Source: Bartonella sp. TP
GTDB lineage: Bacteria; Pseudomonadota; Alphaproteobacteria; Rhizobiales; Rhizobiaceae
DNA: 35,000 nt
Direction of reading: 5' to 3'
NCBI RefSeq assembly: GCF_030406085.1
Contig: NZ_CP129002.1
Coordinates: forward strand, 760,774-795,773
Part shown: piece after piece, positions 26,352 to 35,000 of the stretch
Position numbering within the stretch: position 1 is the first letter of the stretch
Layout: each line of letters starts with the position of its first letter
Made by a program: the position numbers and the translations under genes
Notes under the pieces: generated by a model
The model's input: only the letters and a program-made list of their open reading frames with translations
Told to the model about the DNA's origin: nothing
Database searches by the model: none

Positions 26352-27167
26352 ATGAGTGATATTATATTGCGTGGTGAAAAAATAGTTTATGGCGATTTGC
26401 CAGAAAATGTTTTTGCTCAGGAGGTTTTGAGAGTAAAGCACTATACGGACAGGCTATTTAGCTTTGCTATTACAAGACCGAGCAGTTTTCGCTTTCGTTC
26501 TGGTGAGTTTGTTATGATAGGATTGCCTTTAGAAAAAAATCCAATATATAGGGCTTATTCTATAGCGAGTCCTTTTTGGTCGGAGGAATTAGAGTTTTTT
26601 TCTATTAAGGTGCCGAATGGACCTTTGACTTCACATTTGCAAAAAATTGTTAGCGGCGATACAATATTGATGCGAAAAAAAGCAACTGGCACTCTAGTGC
26701 TTGATGCACTTTTACCGGGCAAGCGTTTATATTTAATCTCTACTGGCACAGGTGTAGCGCCTTTTGCTAGTATTATTCAAGATTTAGAGACTTATGAAAA
26801 GTTTGAAGAGGTTGTTTTAATACAAACTACCAGAGAAAATTCTGAGTTGGTTTATATTAAGGAGGTTGTCGATCATCTTAAATATGATGGTTTATTGAAG
26901 GATTTTGTTTCTAAATTAAAATTTTATCCTATAACTACGCGCGAAGCTTCTAGTCATATGGGCCGCATTACAGACCAAATAAGTAATAAAGATTTTTTTA
27001 AACAGACTGGGTTGCCGCCTTTGAACGCAGATATAGATAGGGTAATGATATGCGGCTCTATGCAAATGATAAAAGATATGGCTTATATTTGCGAAGAATT
27101 TGGATTGCAGGAAGGAGCAAATAGCGCTCCCGCCCATTATGTTATTGAGCGTGCTTTTGTTAATTAG
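26352..27167 (+). CDS. fpr: Ferredoxin/flavodoxin--NADP+ reductase
   Basis: At 271 aa it is an FAD-dependent reductase moving electrons between NADPH and ferredoxin or flavodoxin. The FAD motif RAYSIAS is at 67-73, the NADP-binding TGTGVAPF at 131-138, ICGSMQMIKDM near 232-242, and the C-terminus YVIERAFVN is that of the bacterial/rhizobial FprA subgroup, in which the last aromatic-like position contacts FAD. It begins 3 bp after the gcvP stop, so it is read with the gcv operon; elsewhere it is usually a separate gene, so the pairing is unusual. Its stop overlaps that of the convergent DUF4167 gene by 4 bp. Confidence 0.94.
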   Translation: MSDIILRGEKIVYGDLPENVFAQEVLRVKHYTDRLFSFAITRPSSFRFRSGEFVMIGLPLEKNPIYRAYSIASPFWSEELEFFSIKVPNGPLTSHLQKIVSGDTILMRKKATGTLVLDALLPGKRLYLISTGTGVAPFASIIQDLETYEKFEEVVLIQTTRENSELVYIKEVVDHLKYDGLLKDFVSKLKFYPITTREASSHMGRITDQISNKDFFKQTGLPPLNADIDRVMICGSMQMIKDMAYICEEFGLQEGANSAPAHYVIERAFVN

Positions 27168-27730
27168 ACAGTTATTTGGTCGCTGTTATCTTCTACTAGG
27201 GCTTTTTTCTTAAGCGCTGTACCGCTTTTTCTATTTGGCTTTTTGTTATTAATTTTTGCTACTTCAGTCGGATTGTCTTCTTCTGTATTTGGCATATATG
27301 GTTTTTGTTGTTTAGGGGGGCGTTTATTATTGGGTTTTTTTACTGTAAGTGTATTTTCTTCTTCTGCTATTCCTACATCTTCTTCTAGCTCTTCGCTTGA
27401 TGTTTGCGGCATGAACTGCTCCATAGGCTCTATATTTATTTCCGCAGCAGCGAATTCTTGGTTATATATTTGCTGGTTAGCTGTAGCCTCTATTATTATA
27501 CGTTTATAATGCTCTGCATGCTGCAAGAAGTTTTCGGCTATAATATTATCTCCGGTTGCCTGGGCATCTCTGGCTAGGGCGATATATTTTTCGTATATAT
27601 GTTGTGCATTGCCGCGTATTTTTATGCCTGGTCCGTTACTTTCAAATGTTTTTGAAAGAGGATTTTGTGTTTTGCGATTTAAATTAGGACGATGCTTATT
27701 GTTAACACGTCTATTTTGCTGTGGCCTCAT
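27164..27730 (-). CDS. DUF4167 domain protein
   Basis: This is an alphaproteobacterial protein of unknown function. The DUF4167 core spans about the first 85 residues: MRPQQNRR..., then NPLSKTFESNGPGIKIRGNA, then ARDAQATGDNIIAENFLQHA and EHYKRIIIEA. The rest is a low-complexity, charged, Lys/Asn/Pro-rich tail typical of the family, suggesting nucleic-acid binding (inference). I chose ATG 27730 because homologues start MRPxQQN; ATG 27742 adds four residues (MSNI) and cannot be excluded, since neither start has a clear ribosome binding site. In many Rhizobiales this gene lies between prmC and clpB; here it faces the fpr end, so local order is rearranged. Confidence 0.9.
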   Translation of the reverse strand: MRPQQNRRVNNKHRPNLNRKTQNPLSKTFESNGPGIKIRGNAQHIYEKYIALARDAQATGDNIIAENFLQHAEHYKRIIIEATANQQIYNQEFAAAEINIEPMEQFMPQTSSEELEEDVGIAEEENTLTVKKPNNKRPPKQQKPYMPNTEEDNPTEVAKINNKKPNRKSGTALKKKALVEDNSDQITV

Positions 27731-27847
27731 TATGTTGCTCATGTTTTGATTATGGGATTAATGGATTAGGTAAATTTTTTTAAGACTTTTATTTAAACAT
27801 AAATATATAAACTATAGATCATAACATCATTTTTGTAGTAAAAGACT

Positions 27848-27922
<75 letters not shown>

Positions 27923-28027
27923 AAATATATTTAAATTTACCATTTGGCATCTTTTACATATTATTACAGAATAGTAAAGAGATAATAAAGCATTTTGCAT
28001 AAATTACCTAATAAAAGGATTTATAAT

Positions 28028-28165
28028 ATGTATAAGGGTAGTGTCAATAGGCAGAAGTTAGAAAAGAAAGAATTAGAGAAACAAAAATTGGCTAAGCGCT
28101 TGAAAGAAAATTTATTAAAGCGTAAAGAACAGGCAAGGCAGCGTAGCAGTGCGAGCAAAAATTAG
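28028..28165 (+). CDS. Small Lys/Arg-rich protein, 45 aa
   Basis: The 45-residue protein begins MYKGSVNRQKLEKKELEKQK and continues LAKRLKENLLKRKEQARQR. AAAAGGA lies 8 nt before the ATG. Its charged helical character and the RLKxNLxxRKxQARxR pattern match, from memory, a small unnamed protein that many Rhizobiales encode between tRNA-Thr and murA. Position and codon usage support a real gene despite its size. Function is unknown; the strongly basic helix suggests RNA or ribosome contact, but that is speculation. Confidence 0.75.
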   Translation: MYKGSVNRQKLEKKELEKQKLAKRLKENLLKRKEQARQRSSASKN

Positions 28166-28277
28166 GCTACATAAGCTAAAAATTAATAAATATTTATGTA
28201 TATAGGATGAAATTGAAACAGACTATAACATATATTAGCAACAGAACTTTAAAAAATAATTTGCGTTGGGACGATAA

Positions 28278-29570
28278 ATGGATCGTATTAAAATTGTAGG
28301 TGGTAATAGCTTAAATGGCACTATAAAAATCTCTGGAGCAAAAAATGCTGCTTTGCCTTTGATGATTGCTTCGCTTTTGACAGCGGAGGATTTGTGCCTG
28401 GAAAATGTACCATATCTTGCGGATATTGAGCAATTGATAAGAATTCTAGCTAATTTGGGCGTGGATTATACCATAGAGGGCCGTAAAGGGGAGTTGGATG
28501 AATATTACAGACGTGTAGTGCATTTTTCAGCAAAAAATATAGCTACTACAAGGGCTCCTTATGAATTAGTGTCTAAAATGCGTGCTAGTTTTTGGGTAAT
28601 AGCGCCACTGCTTGCTAGAAGCGGCGAGGCTTGTGTTTCGTTGCCTGGTGGCTGTGCTATAGGCACGCGTCCAGTAGATTTTATTTTGAACGGCCTACGA
28701 GCGTTAGGCGCTGATATAAAGATAGAAGCTGGGTATGCGCATGCACAAGCACCTAAAGGATTGATAGGTGCAAAATATAAATTCCCTAAAGCAACGGTGG
28801 GCGGTACGCATGTTATGCTGATGGCGGCTAGCTTAGCAAAGGGGGAAACTATATTAGAGAACGCTGCAAAAGAGCCTGAAGTTACCAATTTGTGTGAATG
28901 TTTGATAGCGATGGGTGCTAAAATAAATGGTGTAGGTACTGAGACTTTAACTATACAAGGTCAGTCAACCTTACATGGGGCTAGGCAAGCTGTAATTTTT
29001 GATCGTATTGAGGCAGGCACTTATGCTATAGCCGCGGCGATGACCGGGGGCAGTGTGTTGTTAGAGGGGGCGCATACAGATCTTTTAAATGCTGTGCTAG
29101 AATCTTTGAGTGCTTGCGGTGTAAAATTTGAGCAGCAGGAACGAGGTTTGCTTGTCTCTCGCTATGCCAAAGAAATAGAGCCCGTGGATATCATAACGCG
29201 ACCTTATCCTGGTTTTCCTACTGATTTGCAAGCTCAATTTATGGCTTTGATGACTAAGGCTGATGGTATATCTCGTGTAACGGAGACTATTTTTGAAAAT
29301 CGCTTTATGCATGTTCAAGAACTGGCAAGATTAGGTGCCAGTATTAGTTTGGCAGGGCAAACTGCTATAGTGCAGGGGGTAAAAAAACTAAAGGGGGCGC
29401 AGGTTATGGCGACAGACTTGCGTGCTTCGGTTTCATTAGTAATAGCTGGTTTAGTTGCAGAAGGCGAAACAATTGTAAATAGAGTTTATCACTTGGATAG
29501 AGGATTTGAAAATTTAGAAGAAAAGCTTAGCAATTGTGGCGCGCAGATAGAGCGGATAAGGGGAGCCTAA
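28278..29570 (+). CDS. murA: UDP-N-acetylglucosamine 1-carboxyvinyltransferase
   Basis: It catalyses the first committed step of peptidoglycan synthesis, adding enolpyruvate from PEP to UDP-GlcNAc, and is the fosfomycin target. At 430 aa it has the N-terminal GTIKISGAKNAALPLM (K/N substrate site) and catalytic Cys126 in LPGGCAIGTRPVDFIL; the Cys, not the resistant Asp variant, is present. A ~10-residue insertion before it, relative to E. coli (Cys115), is normal in Rhizobiales. FDRIEAGTYAIAAAMTGG and DLRASVSLVIAGL complete the signature. It is followed by the DUF2948 gene 21 bp later. Confidence 0.97.
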   Translation: MDRIKIVGGNSLNGTIKISGAKNAALPLMIASLLTAEDLCLENVPYLADIEQLIRILANLGVDYTIEGRKGELDEYYRRVVHFSAKNIATTRAPYELVSKMRASFWVIAPLLARSGEACVSLPGGCAIGTRPVDFILNGLRALGADIKIEAGYAHAQAPKGLIGAKYKFPKATVGGTHVMLMAASLAKGETILENAAKEPEVTNLCECLIAMGAKINGVGTETLTIQGQSTLHGARQAVIFDRIEAGTYAIAAAMTGGSVLLEGAHTDLLNAVLESLSACGVKFEQQERGLLVSRYAKEIEPVDIITRPYPGFPTDLQAQFMALMTKADGISRVTETIFENRFMHVQELARLGASISLAGQTAIVQGVKKLKGAQVMATDLRASVSLVIAGLVAEGETIVNRVYHLDRGFENLEEKLSNCGAQIERIRGA

Positions 29571-29591
29571 AGAAGAAATGGGTAAAATATT

Positions 29592-29981
29592 ATGGCATTA
29601 AAATTGTTGGCATTAGATAGTGAAGATTTAACGATAATTTCGGCATATAGTCAAAAAGCTATTTTGACGCTAAATGACATAGATTGGGATCCAGAACAGG
29701 CTAGGTTGCTACTAGCGATGAAAAGATTGCGATGGGAAGAAAAGAAGGAAGGGGCGCCAATTTTAAGCTGTGATAGTGTTTTACATTTTGACCGTGTAGA
29801 AAAGCTTAGTGCAAGTGGTATTAATTGTAAAGATAAAACTCGGTCCTATACTCTTTTAGCTATACATTTTCTACCTGATAGGCATACAGATATTTATGGT
29901 GAGATAATAATGCATTTTGAAGATAAAACCGCCTTGCGCTTGACCGTTGAGTGTATAGAAGCACGGTTAGTAGATATTTAG
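29592..29981 (+). CDS. DUF2948 family protein
   Basis: This 129-aa cytosolic protein of unknown function, widespread in alphaproteobacteria, is nearly always directly downstream of murA. Family features are LKLLALDSEDLTIISAYSQ at the start, AMKRLRWEEKK in the middle and the C-terminal RLTVECIEARLVDI. GGGT lies about 8 nt before ATG 29592. In related genomes hisD follows; here infA does. Confidence 0.93.
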   Translation: MALKLLALDSEDLTIISAYSQKAILTLNDIDWDPEQARLLLAMKRLRWEEKKEGAPILSCDSVLHFDRVEKLSASGINCKDKTRSYTLLAIHFLPDRHTDIYGEIIMHFEDKTALRLTVECIEARLVDI

Positions 29982-30049
29982 GCATTGTATTCTATAAAAA
30001 AATATATTAGGTTGCGAAACAAGAAATTTATCGTATAGTAAGGATATAT

Positions 30050-30268
30050 ATGGCTAAGGAAGAAGTGCTAGAATTTTCAGGGGTAATAATAGAGCTATTG
30101 CCGAATGCGATGTTTCGCGTTAAATTAGATAATAATCATGAAATTGTAGCTCATACAGCTGGTCGGATGCGCAAAAATAGAATAAGGGTCTCGGTTGGCG
30201 ATAAAGTTATGGTAGAAATGACCCCCTATGATTTAACCAAGGGCAGGATTACATACCGCTATAAATAA
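30050..30268 (+). CDS. infA: Translation initiation factor IF-1
   Basis: This 72-aa OB-fold protein occupies the ribosomal A site during initiation. [34 protein letters not shown] and the C-terminal [16 protein letters not shown] are unmistakable. AAGGA lies 6-7 nt upstream of the ATG. The surrounding order infA-maf-yacG is the standard alphaproteobacterial one. Confidence 0.98.
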   Translation: MAKEEVLEFSGVIIELLPNAMFRVKLDNNHEIVAHTAGRMRKNRIRVSVGDKVMVEMTPYDLTKGRITYRYK

Positions 30269-30315
30269 GCTATGTAAATACTGGTTGGTAATAATTTAAA
30301 TTGGATATTGCATTT

Positions 30316-30963
30316 ATGGCATTAGAAAAAAAAATAGCTACATTAAAGTTGATCTTAGCCTCTGCTTCTCCTAGAAGATTAGCTTTATTACGCCAGATAG
30401 GCGTAGAGCCAGATTACGTTTATGCGACAGATATAGATGAAATGCCAAAATATAAAGAGCATCCGCGTTTTTTGGTTAAAAGATTAGCTCAAGAAAAAGC
30501 GCTTCAGGCTTATGCTCGTATGTCTAAGTTAGAAGCTTATAAACATTCTATAGTTTTAGCTGCGGATACTACAGTTTCTGTAGGACGTATTGTATTACCA
30601 AAACCTAATAACAATGAAGATGCTATTGAGTGCTTAAAATTACTTTCTGGTCGTACACATAAAGTTTTTACTGCTCTTTGTGTTATAAATGAAAAAGGTA
30701 AGCATAGCTGTAAAATTTCAGAAACGCGTGTACGGTTTGCTCGTCTTAGTGAAGATATTATTGAAGCCTATATAGCTTCTCGAGAATGGGAAGATAAAGC
30801 TGGAGGGTATGCTATACAAGGTTTAGCCGCTGGTTTTATAACCCGCATAGTAGGTTCTTATAGCAATGTGGTTGGGCTGCCATTAGCTTCGACTGTGAAT
30901 CTTCTTCAGTCATATGGCTATCCAATCTTTCAGCAATGGCATCAGGATGAATTGCGTAGCTAA
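30316..30963 (+). CDS. maf: Maf-like nucleotide pyrophosphatase
   Basis: A 215-aa Maf/YhdE-type protein that hydrolyses non-canonical or dTTP/UTP-type nucleoside triphosphates to monophosphates, a housecleaning and septum-linked role. LILASASPRRLALLRQIG near the N-terminus, LAADTTVSVG (the catalytic Asp) and KAGGYAIQGLAAGFITRIVG are the diagnostic motifs. I start at ATG 30316 rather than the in-frame TTG at 30301, since homologues begin 10-15 residues before the SPRR motif. The end overlaps the start of yacG by 17 bp. Confidence 0.94.
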   Translation: MALEKKIATLKLILASASPRRLALLRQIGVEPDYVYATDIDEMPKYKEHPRFLVKRLAQEKALQAYARMSKLEAYKHSIVLAADTTVSVGRIVLPKPNNNEDAIECLKLLSGRTHKVFTALCVINEKGKHSCKISETRVRFARLSEDIIEAYIASREWEDKAGGYAIQGLAAGFITRIVGSYSNVVGLPLASTVNLLQSYGYPIFQQWHQDELRS

Positions 30964-31135
30964 TAGCTTTAGTAAACGAAAATGTTTACGTTGTCATAAG
31001 TTTATTGATCAAAATTTTTTTCCATTTTGTAGTGAAAAATGTAAGCTAGCAGACTTACATCATTGGCTTACGGGTAATTATATCATTGCTACAGATGAAA
31101 TGCAGAACGAAGATGCAGATATAGAAAAAAGTTGA
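30947..31135 (+). CDS. yacG: DNA gyrase inhibitor / zinc-binding protein YacG
   Basis: This is a ~62-aa YacG-family protein with a CxxC...CxxxC zinc site: C13, C16, C28 and C32 in this numbering (KCLRCHKF...FPFCSEKCKLADLHHWL). E. coli YacG binds GyrB and blocks gyrase-DNA contact. The ATG at 30947 gives the usual N-terminal length and overlaps the maf stop, suggesting translational coupling; an upstream in-frame ATG at 30914 would add 11 residues inside maf and has no ribosome binding site. Confidence 0.9.
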   Translation: MNCVANSFSKRKCLRCHKFIDQNFFPFCSEKCKLADLHHWLTGNYIIATDEMQNEDADIEKS

Positions 31136-31139
31136 CTTG

Positions 31140-31168
31140 CTTGCCGAGAACTGTAAGCCTGCTTATAT
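31140..31168 (+). promoter_or_regulatory. RpoH (sigma-32)-type promoter of clpB
   Basis: CTTG at 31140-31143, an 18-nt spacer, and CTTATAT at 31162-31168 match the alphaproteobacterial heat-shock consensus (about CTTG, N16-18, CYTATNT). The predicted start (about 31175) leaves a ~30-nt leader before clpB. A second CTTG (31136-31139) overlaps a TTGACT. Confidence 0.7.
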
Positions 31169-31195
31169 ATTATATAGATTTTTTAATATATAAGC
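31161..31195 (+). repeat. 12-bp perfect inverted repeat before the clpB ribosome binding site
   Basis: GCTTATATATTA (31161-31172) and TAATATATAAGC (31184-31195) are exact reverse complements around an 11-nt loop. The left arm covers the -10 of the RpoH-type promoter; the right arm abuts the GAGG Shine-Dalgarno (31196-31199) of clpB (ATG 31205). There is no T-run after it, so it is not an ordinary terminator. Confidence 0.7.
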
Positions 31196-31204
31196 GAGGC
31201 GAGA

Positions 31205-33781
31205 ATGGATATAAGCAAATATACTGAAAAAGCACAGGGATTTTTGCAAGCAGCACAAAATTATGCAATTTCGTTACAAAATCAACAATTACAGCCAGCT
31301 CATTTGTTAAAAGTTTTGATTGATGATAACAATGGATTATGTTCTAGTTTATTGCGTCGGCTGGGTGCGGATATTGAGTTATTAAAAAATGATCTTGCTG
31401 TGTTTATTGCAGGATTTCCTAAAGTAAGCAGTAGCTCTGATCAGGTTTATCTCTCATCAGAGCTAACGAACTTACTTAATACAAGTGAAGCTCTGGCTAT
31501 TAAGAATGGCGATAGTTTTGTCACAGTAGAACGTATATTAGAAGCCATAGTCGGTAATAGTAAAGATAAACTTTCAGAATTATTTGCTAAGCAGAATATA
31601 AATGTAAAAAATTTAGCCATAGAAATTAGTACTTTGCGCAAAGGGCGTAAAGCCGATAGTCCTTCTGTAGAAAATCAGTATCAAGCACTAGAGAAATACG
31701 CCAGGGACCTTACGCAAGCTGCCCTTGATGGAAAATTAGACCCTGTGATTGGTCGAGATGAAGAAATAAGACGAACAATCCAAGTATTATCACGTCGTAT
31801 AAAAAACAATCCAGTTTTAATAGGGGAACCAGGTGTAGGAAAAACGGCAATAGTAGAGGGTCTTGCGCTAAGGATTATTGCAGATGATGTTCCGGAAAGT
31901 TTGCGTGGTAAATCTTTATTAGCCTTGGATTTAGGCTCTTTAATAGCTGGGGCGAAATATCGAGGTGAATTTGAAGAACGTTTAAAAGCAGTATTAAATG
32001 AAATAAGTGCTGCGAATGGAAGCATAATTTTATTTATTGATGAAATGCATACTTTAGTTGGCGCTGGTAAATCTGACGGGGCTATGGATGCATCTAATTT
32101 ATTAAAGCCAGCTTTATCTAGAGGCGATCTACATTGCATAGGTGCGACAACATTGGATGAGTATCGTAAATATGTAGAAAAAGATGCTGCCTTGGCTAGA
32201 AGGTTCCAGAGTGTATTTGTGGCAGCTCCTAGTGTAGAGGACACTATTTCTATTTTGCGTGGATTGAAAGAAAGGTACGAACAACACCACAAAGTTCGTA
32301 TATCAGACTCTGCCTTAATCGCAGCGGCTTCTTTATCGAATAGATATATCACTAACAGATTTTTACCAGATAAAGCTATTGATTTAATCGATGAGGCAGC
32401 GGCTAGATTAAAGATGCAGATAGATTCCAAACCAGAGAAATTAGACGAGCTGGATCGGCGTATAATGCAAATTAAGATTGAGCTTGAAATGTTAAAGCTT
32501 GAAAATGATGAAGCTTCTAAGATTCGTACTACAGCTTTACAAGCGGAGCTGGTGGCTTTAGAGGAGCAATCTAATGAAATTACAGTAAAGTGGCAAGAGG
32601 AAAAGCAAAAATTAGGCCGAGCTGCGGATTTAAAGCGGCAGTTGGAAGAAGCAAGAAATGCTTTAGCTATAGCGCAGCGTTCTGGTGAATTTCAAAAAGC
32701 AGGTGAGTTATCTTACGGCATTATTCCGCAATTAGAAGCGGATTTGGTGAGCGCAGAAAAGCAAGATAGGACAGTTGGGTTATTAGAAGAGACCGTAAGG
32801 CCAGAGCATATAGCTCAAGTAATCGCTAAATGGAGCGGCATTCCAGTTGAGCGTATGCTAGAGGGAGAAAAAGAAAAATTATTACATATGGAAGAATTAA
32901 TCGGTAAGCGAGTCATAGGACAAAAAAAGGCTGTAGCTGCCGTGTCAAACGCAGTGCGGCGCTCAAGAGCTGGCCTTCAAGATCCGAAGCGTCCACTAGG
33001 TTCTTTTATATTTTTAGGACCCACTGGCGTAGGTAAAACTGAACTCGCTAAAGCTTTAGCTAATTTTTTATTTAATGATGAAACTGCTATGTTGCGTTTT
33101 GATATGTCAGAGTATATGGAAAAGCATTCTGTTGCTAGGCTAATTGGTGCTCCTCCAGGTTATGTTGGTTATGAAGAAGGGGGTGTGCTTTCGGAAGCGG
33201 TTAGGCGTAGGCCATACCAAGTAATTCTCTTAGATGAAATAGAAAAGGCACATTCAGATATATTCAATATTTTGTTACAGGTCCTAGATGATGGCCGATT
33301 GACAGATTCTCAGGGTCGTCTTATAGATTTTCGTAACACATTAATTATTATGACTTCTAATCTGGGGGCTGAATATCTAGCGACTCTTGGTGAAAATGAA
33401 TCTACAGAAAAAGTTGCTCCGCAAGTTATGAACGTGTTGACCCAGTCTTTTAGACCGGAGTTTTTAAATCGTATAGATGACATTATTTTGTTTCATCGGT
33501 TAACTCTTTCGGATATAGAAGCAATAGTCAATATTGAGTTAGATAAATTGCGTAGCAGACTTATGGAGCGGCAGATAGCATTAGAACTCTCCCCGCAAGC
33601 GAATATATGGCTTGCGAAAAAGGGGTATGATCCAGTATATGGTGCTAGACCTTTAAAGCGGGTGTTACAAAAAGAGATCCAAGATAAGTTAGCCGCTTTA
33701 TTGCTTGAGGGTAAATTGGCAGATAACGCTACCGTTAAAGTATCTATGGGTGAAAATGCTTTGAATTTCGATTGGTCTTAA
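31205..33781 (+). CDS. clpB: ATP-dependent chaperone ClpB
   Basis: This is an 858-aa (E. coli 857) Hsp104-class disaggregase that works with DnaK to rescue aggregated proteins. The order is: N-terminal Clp domain (about 1-145), AAA1 with Walker A GEPGVGKT (207-214) and Walker [12 protein letters not shown], a middle coiled-coil domain (about 400-525, [20 protein letters not shown]) that separates ClpB from ClpA/C, AAA2 with Walker A GPTGVGKT (605-612) and LLDEIEKAH, then the D2 small domain. There is no IGF/L tripeptide for ClpP docking, as expected. The start has GAGG 5 nt upstream. It overlaps the stop of the convergent peptidase gene by 3-4 bp. Confidence 0.98.
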   Translation: MDISKYTEKAQGFLQAAQNYAISLQNQQLQPAHLLKVLIDDNNGLCSSLLRRLGADIELLKNDLAVFIAGFPKVSSSSDQVYLSSELTNLLNTSEALAIKNGDSFVTVERILEAIVGNSKDKLSELFAKQNINVKNLAIEISTLRKGRKADSPSVENQYQALEKYARDLTQAALDGKLDPVIGRDEEIRRTIQVLSRRIKNNPVLIGEPGVGKTAIVEGLALRIIADDVPESLRGKSLLALDLGSLIAGAKYRGEFEERLKAVLNEISAANGSIILFIDEMHTLVGAGKSDGAMDASNLLKPALSRGDLHCIGATTLDEYRKYVEKDAALARRFQSVFVAAPSVEDTISILRGLKERYEQHHKVRISDSALIAAASLSNRYITNRFLPDKAIDLIDEAAARLKMQIDSKPEKLDELDRRIMQIKIELEMLKLENDEASKIRTTALQAELVALEEQSNEITVKWQEEKQKLGRAADLKRQLEEARNALAIAQRSGEFQKAGELSYGIIPQLEADLVSAEKQDRTVGLLEETVRPEHIAQVIAKWSGIPVERMLEGEKEKLLHMEELIGKRVIGQKKAVAAVSNAVRRSRAGLQDPKRPLGSFIFLGPTGVGKTELAKALANFLFNDETAMLRFDMSEYMEKHSVARLIGAPPGYVGYEEGGVLSEAVRRRPYQVILLDEIEKAHSDIFNILLQVLDDGRLTDSQGRLIDFRNTLIIMTSNLGAEYLATLGENESTEKVAPQVMNVLTQSFRPEFLNRIDDIILFHRLTLSDIEAIVNIELDKLRSRLMERQIALELSPQANIWLAKKGYDPVYGARPLKRVLQKEIQDKLAALLLEGKLADNATVKVSMGENALNFDWS

Positions 33782-35000
33782 AAGCGATTTTCGTTTAACG
33801 CGTTATCAATACTATTTCTGGTTTGCTCGAATAGGGATAATTCTCGACCAGTCAGTGATTTACTATCTGGTATGCGCACTCGCATTGGGTCTACTCTTGT
33901 TTTATTTACTAGAATTTCAAAATGGCAATGCGCTCCTGTAGAAAGACCAGTGGAGCCTACATATCCTATAATTTGTCCTTGTTTTACGTGCGCGCCCGGC
34001 TGTATGCCAGCCGCAAAGCCACTTTGATGTGAATAAGATGTTACATAACCGTTTGCATGCTGTATTTCAGTGTGGTTTCCATAGCCACGCGTTGGGCTGG
34101 CGTTTATAACTATTCCATCACCTGCTGCAATTATTGCTGTGCCTTTTTTGGCGCCCCAGTCTACGCCAGTATGCATACGTACATAGCCCAATATAGGATG
34201 GCGTCGGCTACCAAATGGGGAGGTAAAGTGTCCGCTTGGCACAGGCTTTCTCAGTAAGAACTGTCGGGCGCTCTTGCCGTCTGCGTTATAGTAATCAATG
34301 CTGCCGCGAACGTTTTGATAGCGATAATATTTATGGATTTTTCCGCTTATGTTCGCGTTTATATAGAATAAGGCTATATCCTTATTATCTTTATTATAGG
34401 GGTAAAAAATGTTTATTGTGTCTGTTAATGTGGTTGGGGCTTGTAAATCAATATCTACCGCTAAGACACGAAATAACTGTTTAGTTAATTCTTCTGGTAA
34501 CCCGTAAGAAAGCGTGGCGCGGTATATGCTGTCATACAGAGACATTAAAGGTTCTCTGTCTATATTTAGTACGGGTAGCTTACCAGATAAAGCTTTGCGT
34601 AGAATTGGTGTCATTTCTGGGGCTTCGGATTTGATATAATTATTATTATCGTCTGCGGCAATTGTTAAAATTGCTGTGGCATCTTTATAGATAGTGATTC
34701 TTACTATAGCTTCGTTGCCATCTTCGTCACTGGTTAAGCCCAACCGAATAATTCCATTATAATCTAGCCTATCAGTTAAGAGCTGTTTTGTTAAAGCTTT
34801 AATTATTCCTGAGTTGGCATCTGTGTGGTAGTTGGCCGTTTCTAGTGCTTTTATAATCGGTTGATTTTTAGAAAAAGGTATAAGATCTTCTGCGTAACTA
34901 TATTCGCTATTTTCATTTTCGGTTTTATTGAGAATCGAAAGGTTTTCTGTTGTAATTTTTAGCTCGCTGTTAATTGTAGTGGGTTTATTTTTGACCTTTT
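33778..35000 (-). CDS. M23-family metallopeptidase (LytM-like), 5'-incomplete
   Basis: The minus-strand frame is open to the right edge, so the N-terminus (signal or membrane anchor) is outside; at least 407 residues are visible, and the internal TTG at 34743 is not the real start. The C-terminal ~120 residues form a peptidase M23 domain: HTGVDWGAKKGTAIIAAGDG (zinc His and Asp of HxxxD), later SYSHQSGF, and GAHCHFEI (HxH). Family members cut peptidoglycan cross-links or, when degenerate, activate amidases; here the zinc ligands look complete. The ~280 residues upstream lack a recognisable LysM; the IPFSKNQPIIKALETANYHT-like text suggests a substrate-like or OapA-type N-domain as in MepM/YebA relatives (inference). 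It ends convergent with clpB, sharing a 3-bp overlap. Confidence 0.9.
   Translation of the reverse strand, partial: KVKNKPTTINSELKITTENLSILNKTENENSEYSYAEDLIPFSKNQPIIKALETANYHTDANSGIIKALTKQLLTDRLDYNGIIRLGLTSDEDGNEAIVRITIYKDATAILTIAADDNNNYIKSEAPEMTPILRKALSGKLPVLNIDREPLMSLYDSIYRATLSYGLPEELTKQLFRVLAVDIDLQAPTTLTDTINIFYPYNKDNKDIALFYINANISGKIHKYYRYQNVRGSIDYYNADGKSARQFLLRKPVPSGHFTSPFGSRRHPILGYVRMHTGVDWGAKKGTAIIAAGDGIVINASPTRGYGNHTEIQHANGYVTSYSHQSGFAAGIQPGAHVKQGQIIGYVGSTGLSTGAHCHFEILVNKTRVDPMRVRIPDSKSLTGRELSLFEQTRNSIDNALNENRF

Noticed and set aside
31681-32430. 249-codon open frame antisense to clpB
   Set aside because: It is the mirror frame of a strongly conserved ClpB AAA1 region; it has no ribosome binding site and no domain pattern.

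Overview
The window is about 35 kb of AT-rich chromosome from an alphaproteobacterium, most likely a host-associated, genome-reduced member of the Hyphomicrobiales (Rhizobiales) near Bartonellaceae. The lineage call rests on the forms of ribosomal protein S21 and IF-1, the DUF4167 protein, the order tRNA-Thr / small Lys-Arg-rich protein / murA / DUF2948 / infA / maf / yacG, an FprA-type ferredoxin reductase and an alphaproteobacterial RpoH-like promoter at clpB. I cannot name genus or species from sequence alone. Reduction is suggested by a decayed surface-protein locus and by the apparent absence of hisD and its usual neighbours between the DUF2948 gene and infA.

Layout. 1-4.0 kb: an accessory locus of repetitive Ig-like surface-protein modules. 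One long gene is broken (an open piece entering from the left, then a stretch with stops and a frameshift), a ~660 bp non-coding scar follows, and then comes a 527-aa ORF of the same modules with no signal peptide. 4.1-7.6 kb: a small conserved-looking protein, initiator tRNA-Met, a U32-family tRNA hydroxylase (trhP) strikingly like the gammaproteobacterial one, a branched-chain amino acid transporter (brnQ) with a clear terminator, and tRNA-Arg(ACG). 7.7-13.9 kb: pgi, then a two-gene RND efflux pump (lipoprotein adaptor and inner-membrane pump) with no outer-membrane channel gene beside it.

13.9-21.6 kb is entirely on the minus strand: a creatininase-family hydrolase paired with a Rossmann/SAF-domain dehydrogenase-like protein (function unknown); rpsU with a TPR lipoprotein; a tight asd-metQ-metN-metI cluster coupling an aspartate-pathway enzyme to D/L-methionine import; and a divergent Lon-substrate-binding-domain protein. 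21.9-27.2 kb: gcvT-gcvH-gcvP, the glycine cleavage system, followed 3 bp later by a ferredoxin/flavodoxin-NADP reductase. 27.2-31.1 kb: DUF4167, tRNA-Thr, a 45-aa basic protein, and the murA-DUF2948-infA-maf-yacG housekeeping run. 31.1-35 kb: clpB behind an RpoH-type promoter overlapped by a 12-bp perfect inverted repeat, and a convergent, 5'-incomplete M23 peptidase.

Most of the window is ordinary core genome. The parts worth a second look are the decaying Ig-module locus, the SAF-oxidoreductase/creatininase pair, the asd-metQNI fusion of biosynthesis and uptake, the clpB leader, and the gamma-like trhP next to a tRNA gene. No CRISPR array, prophage, transposase or defence island was seen.
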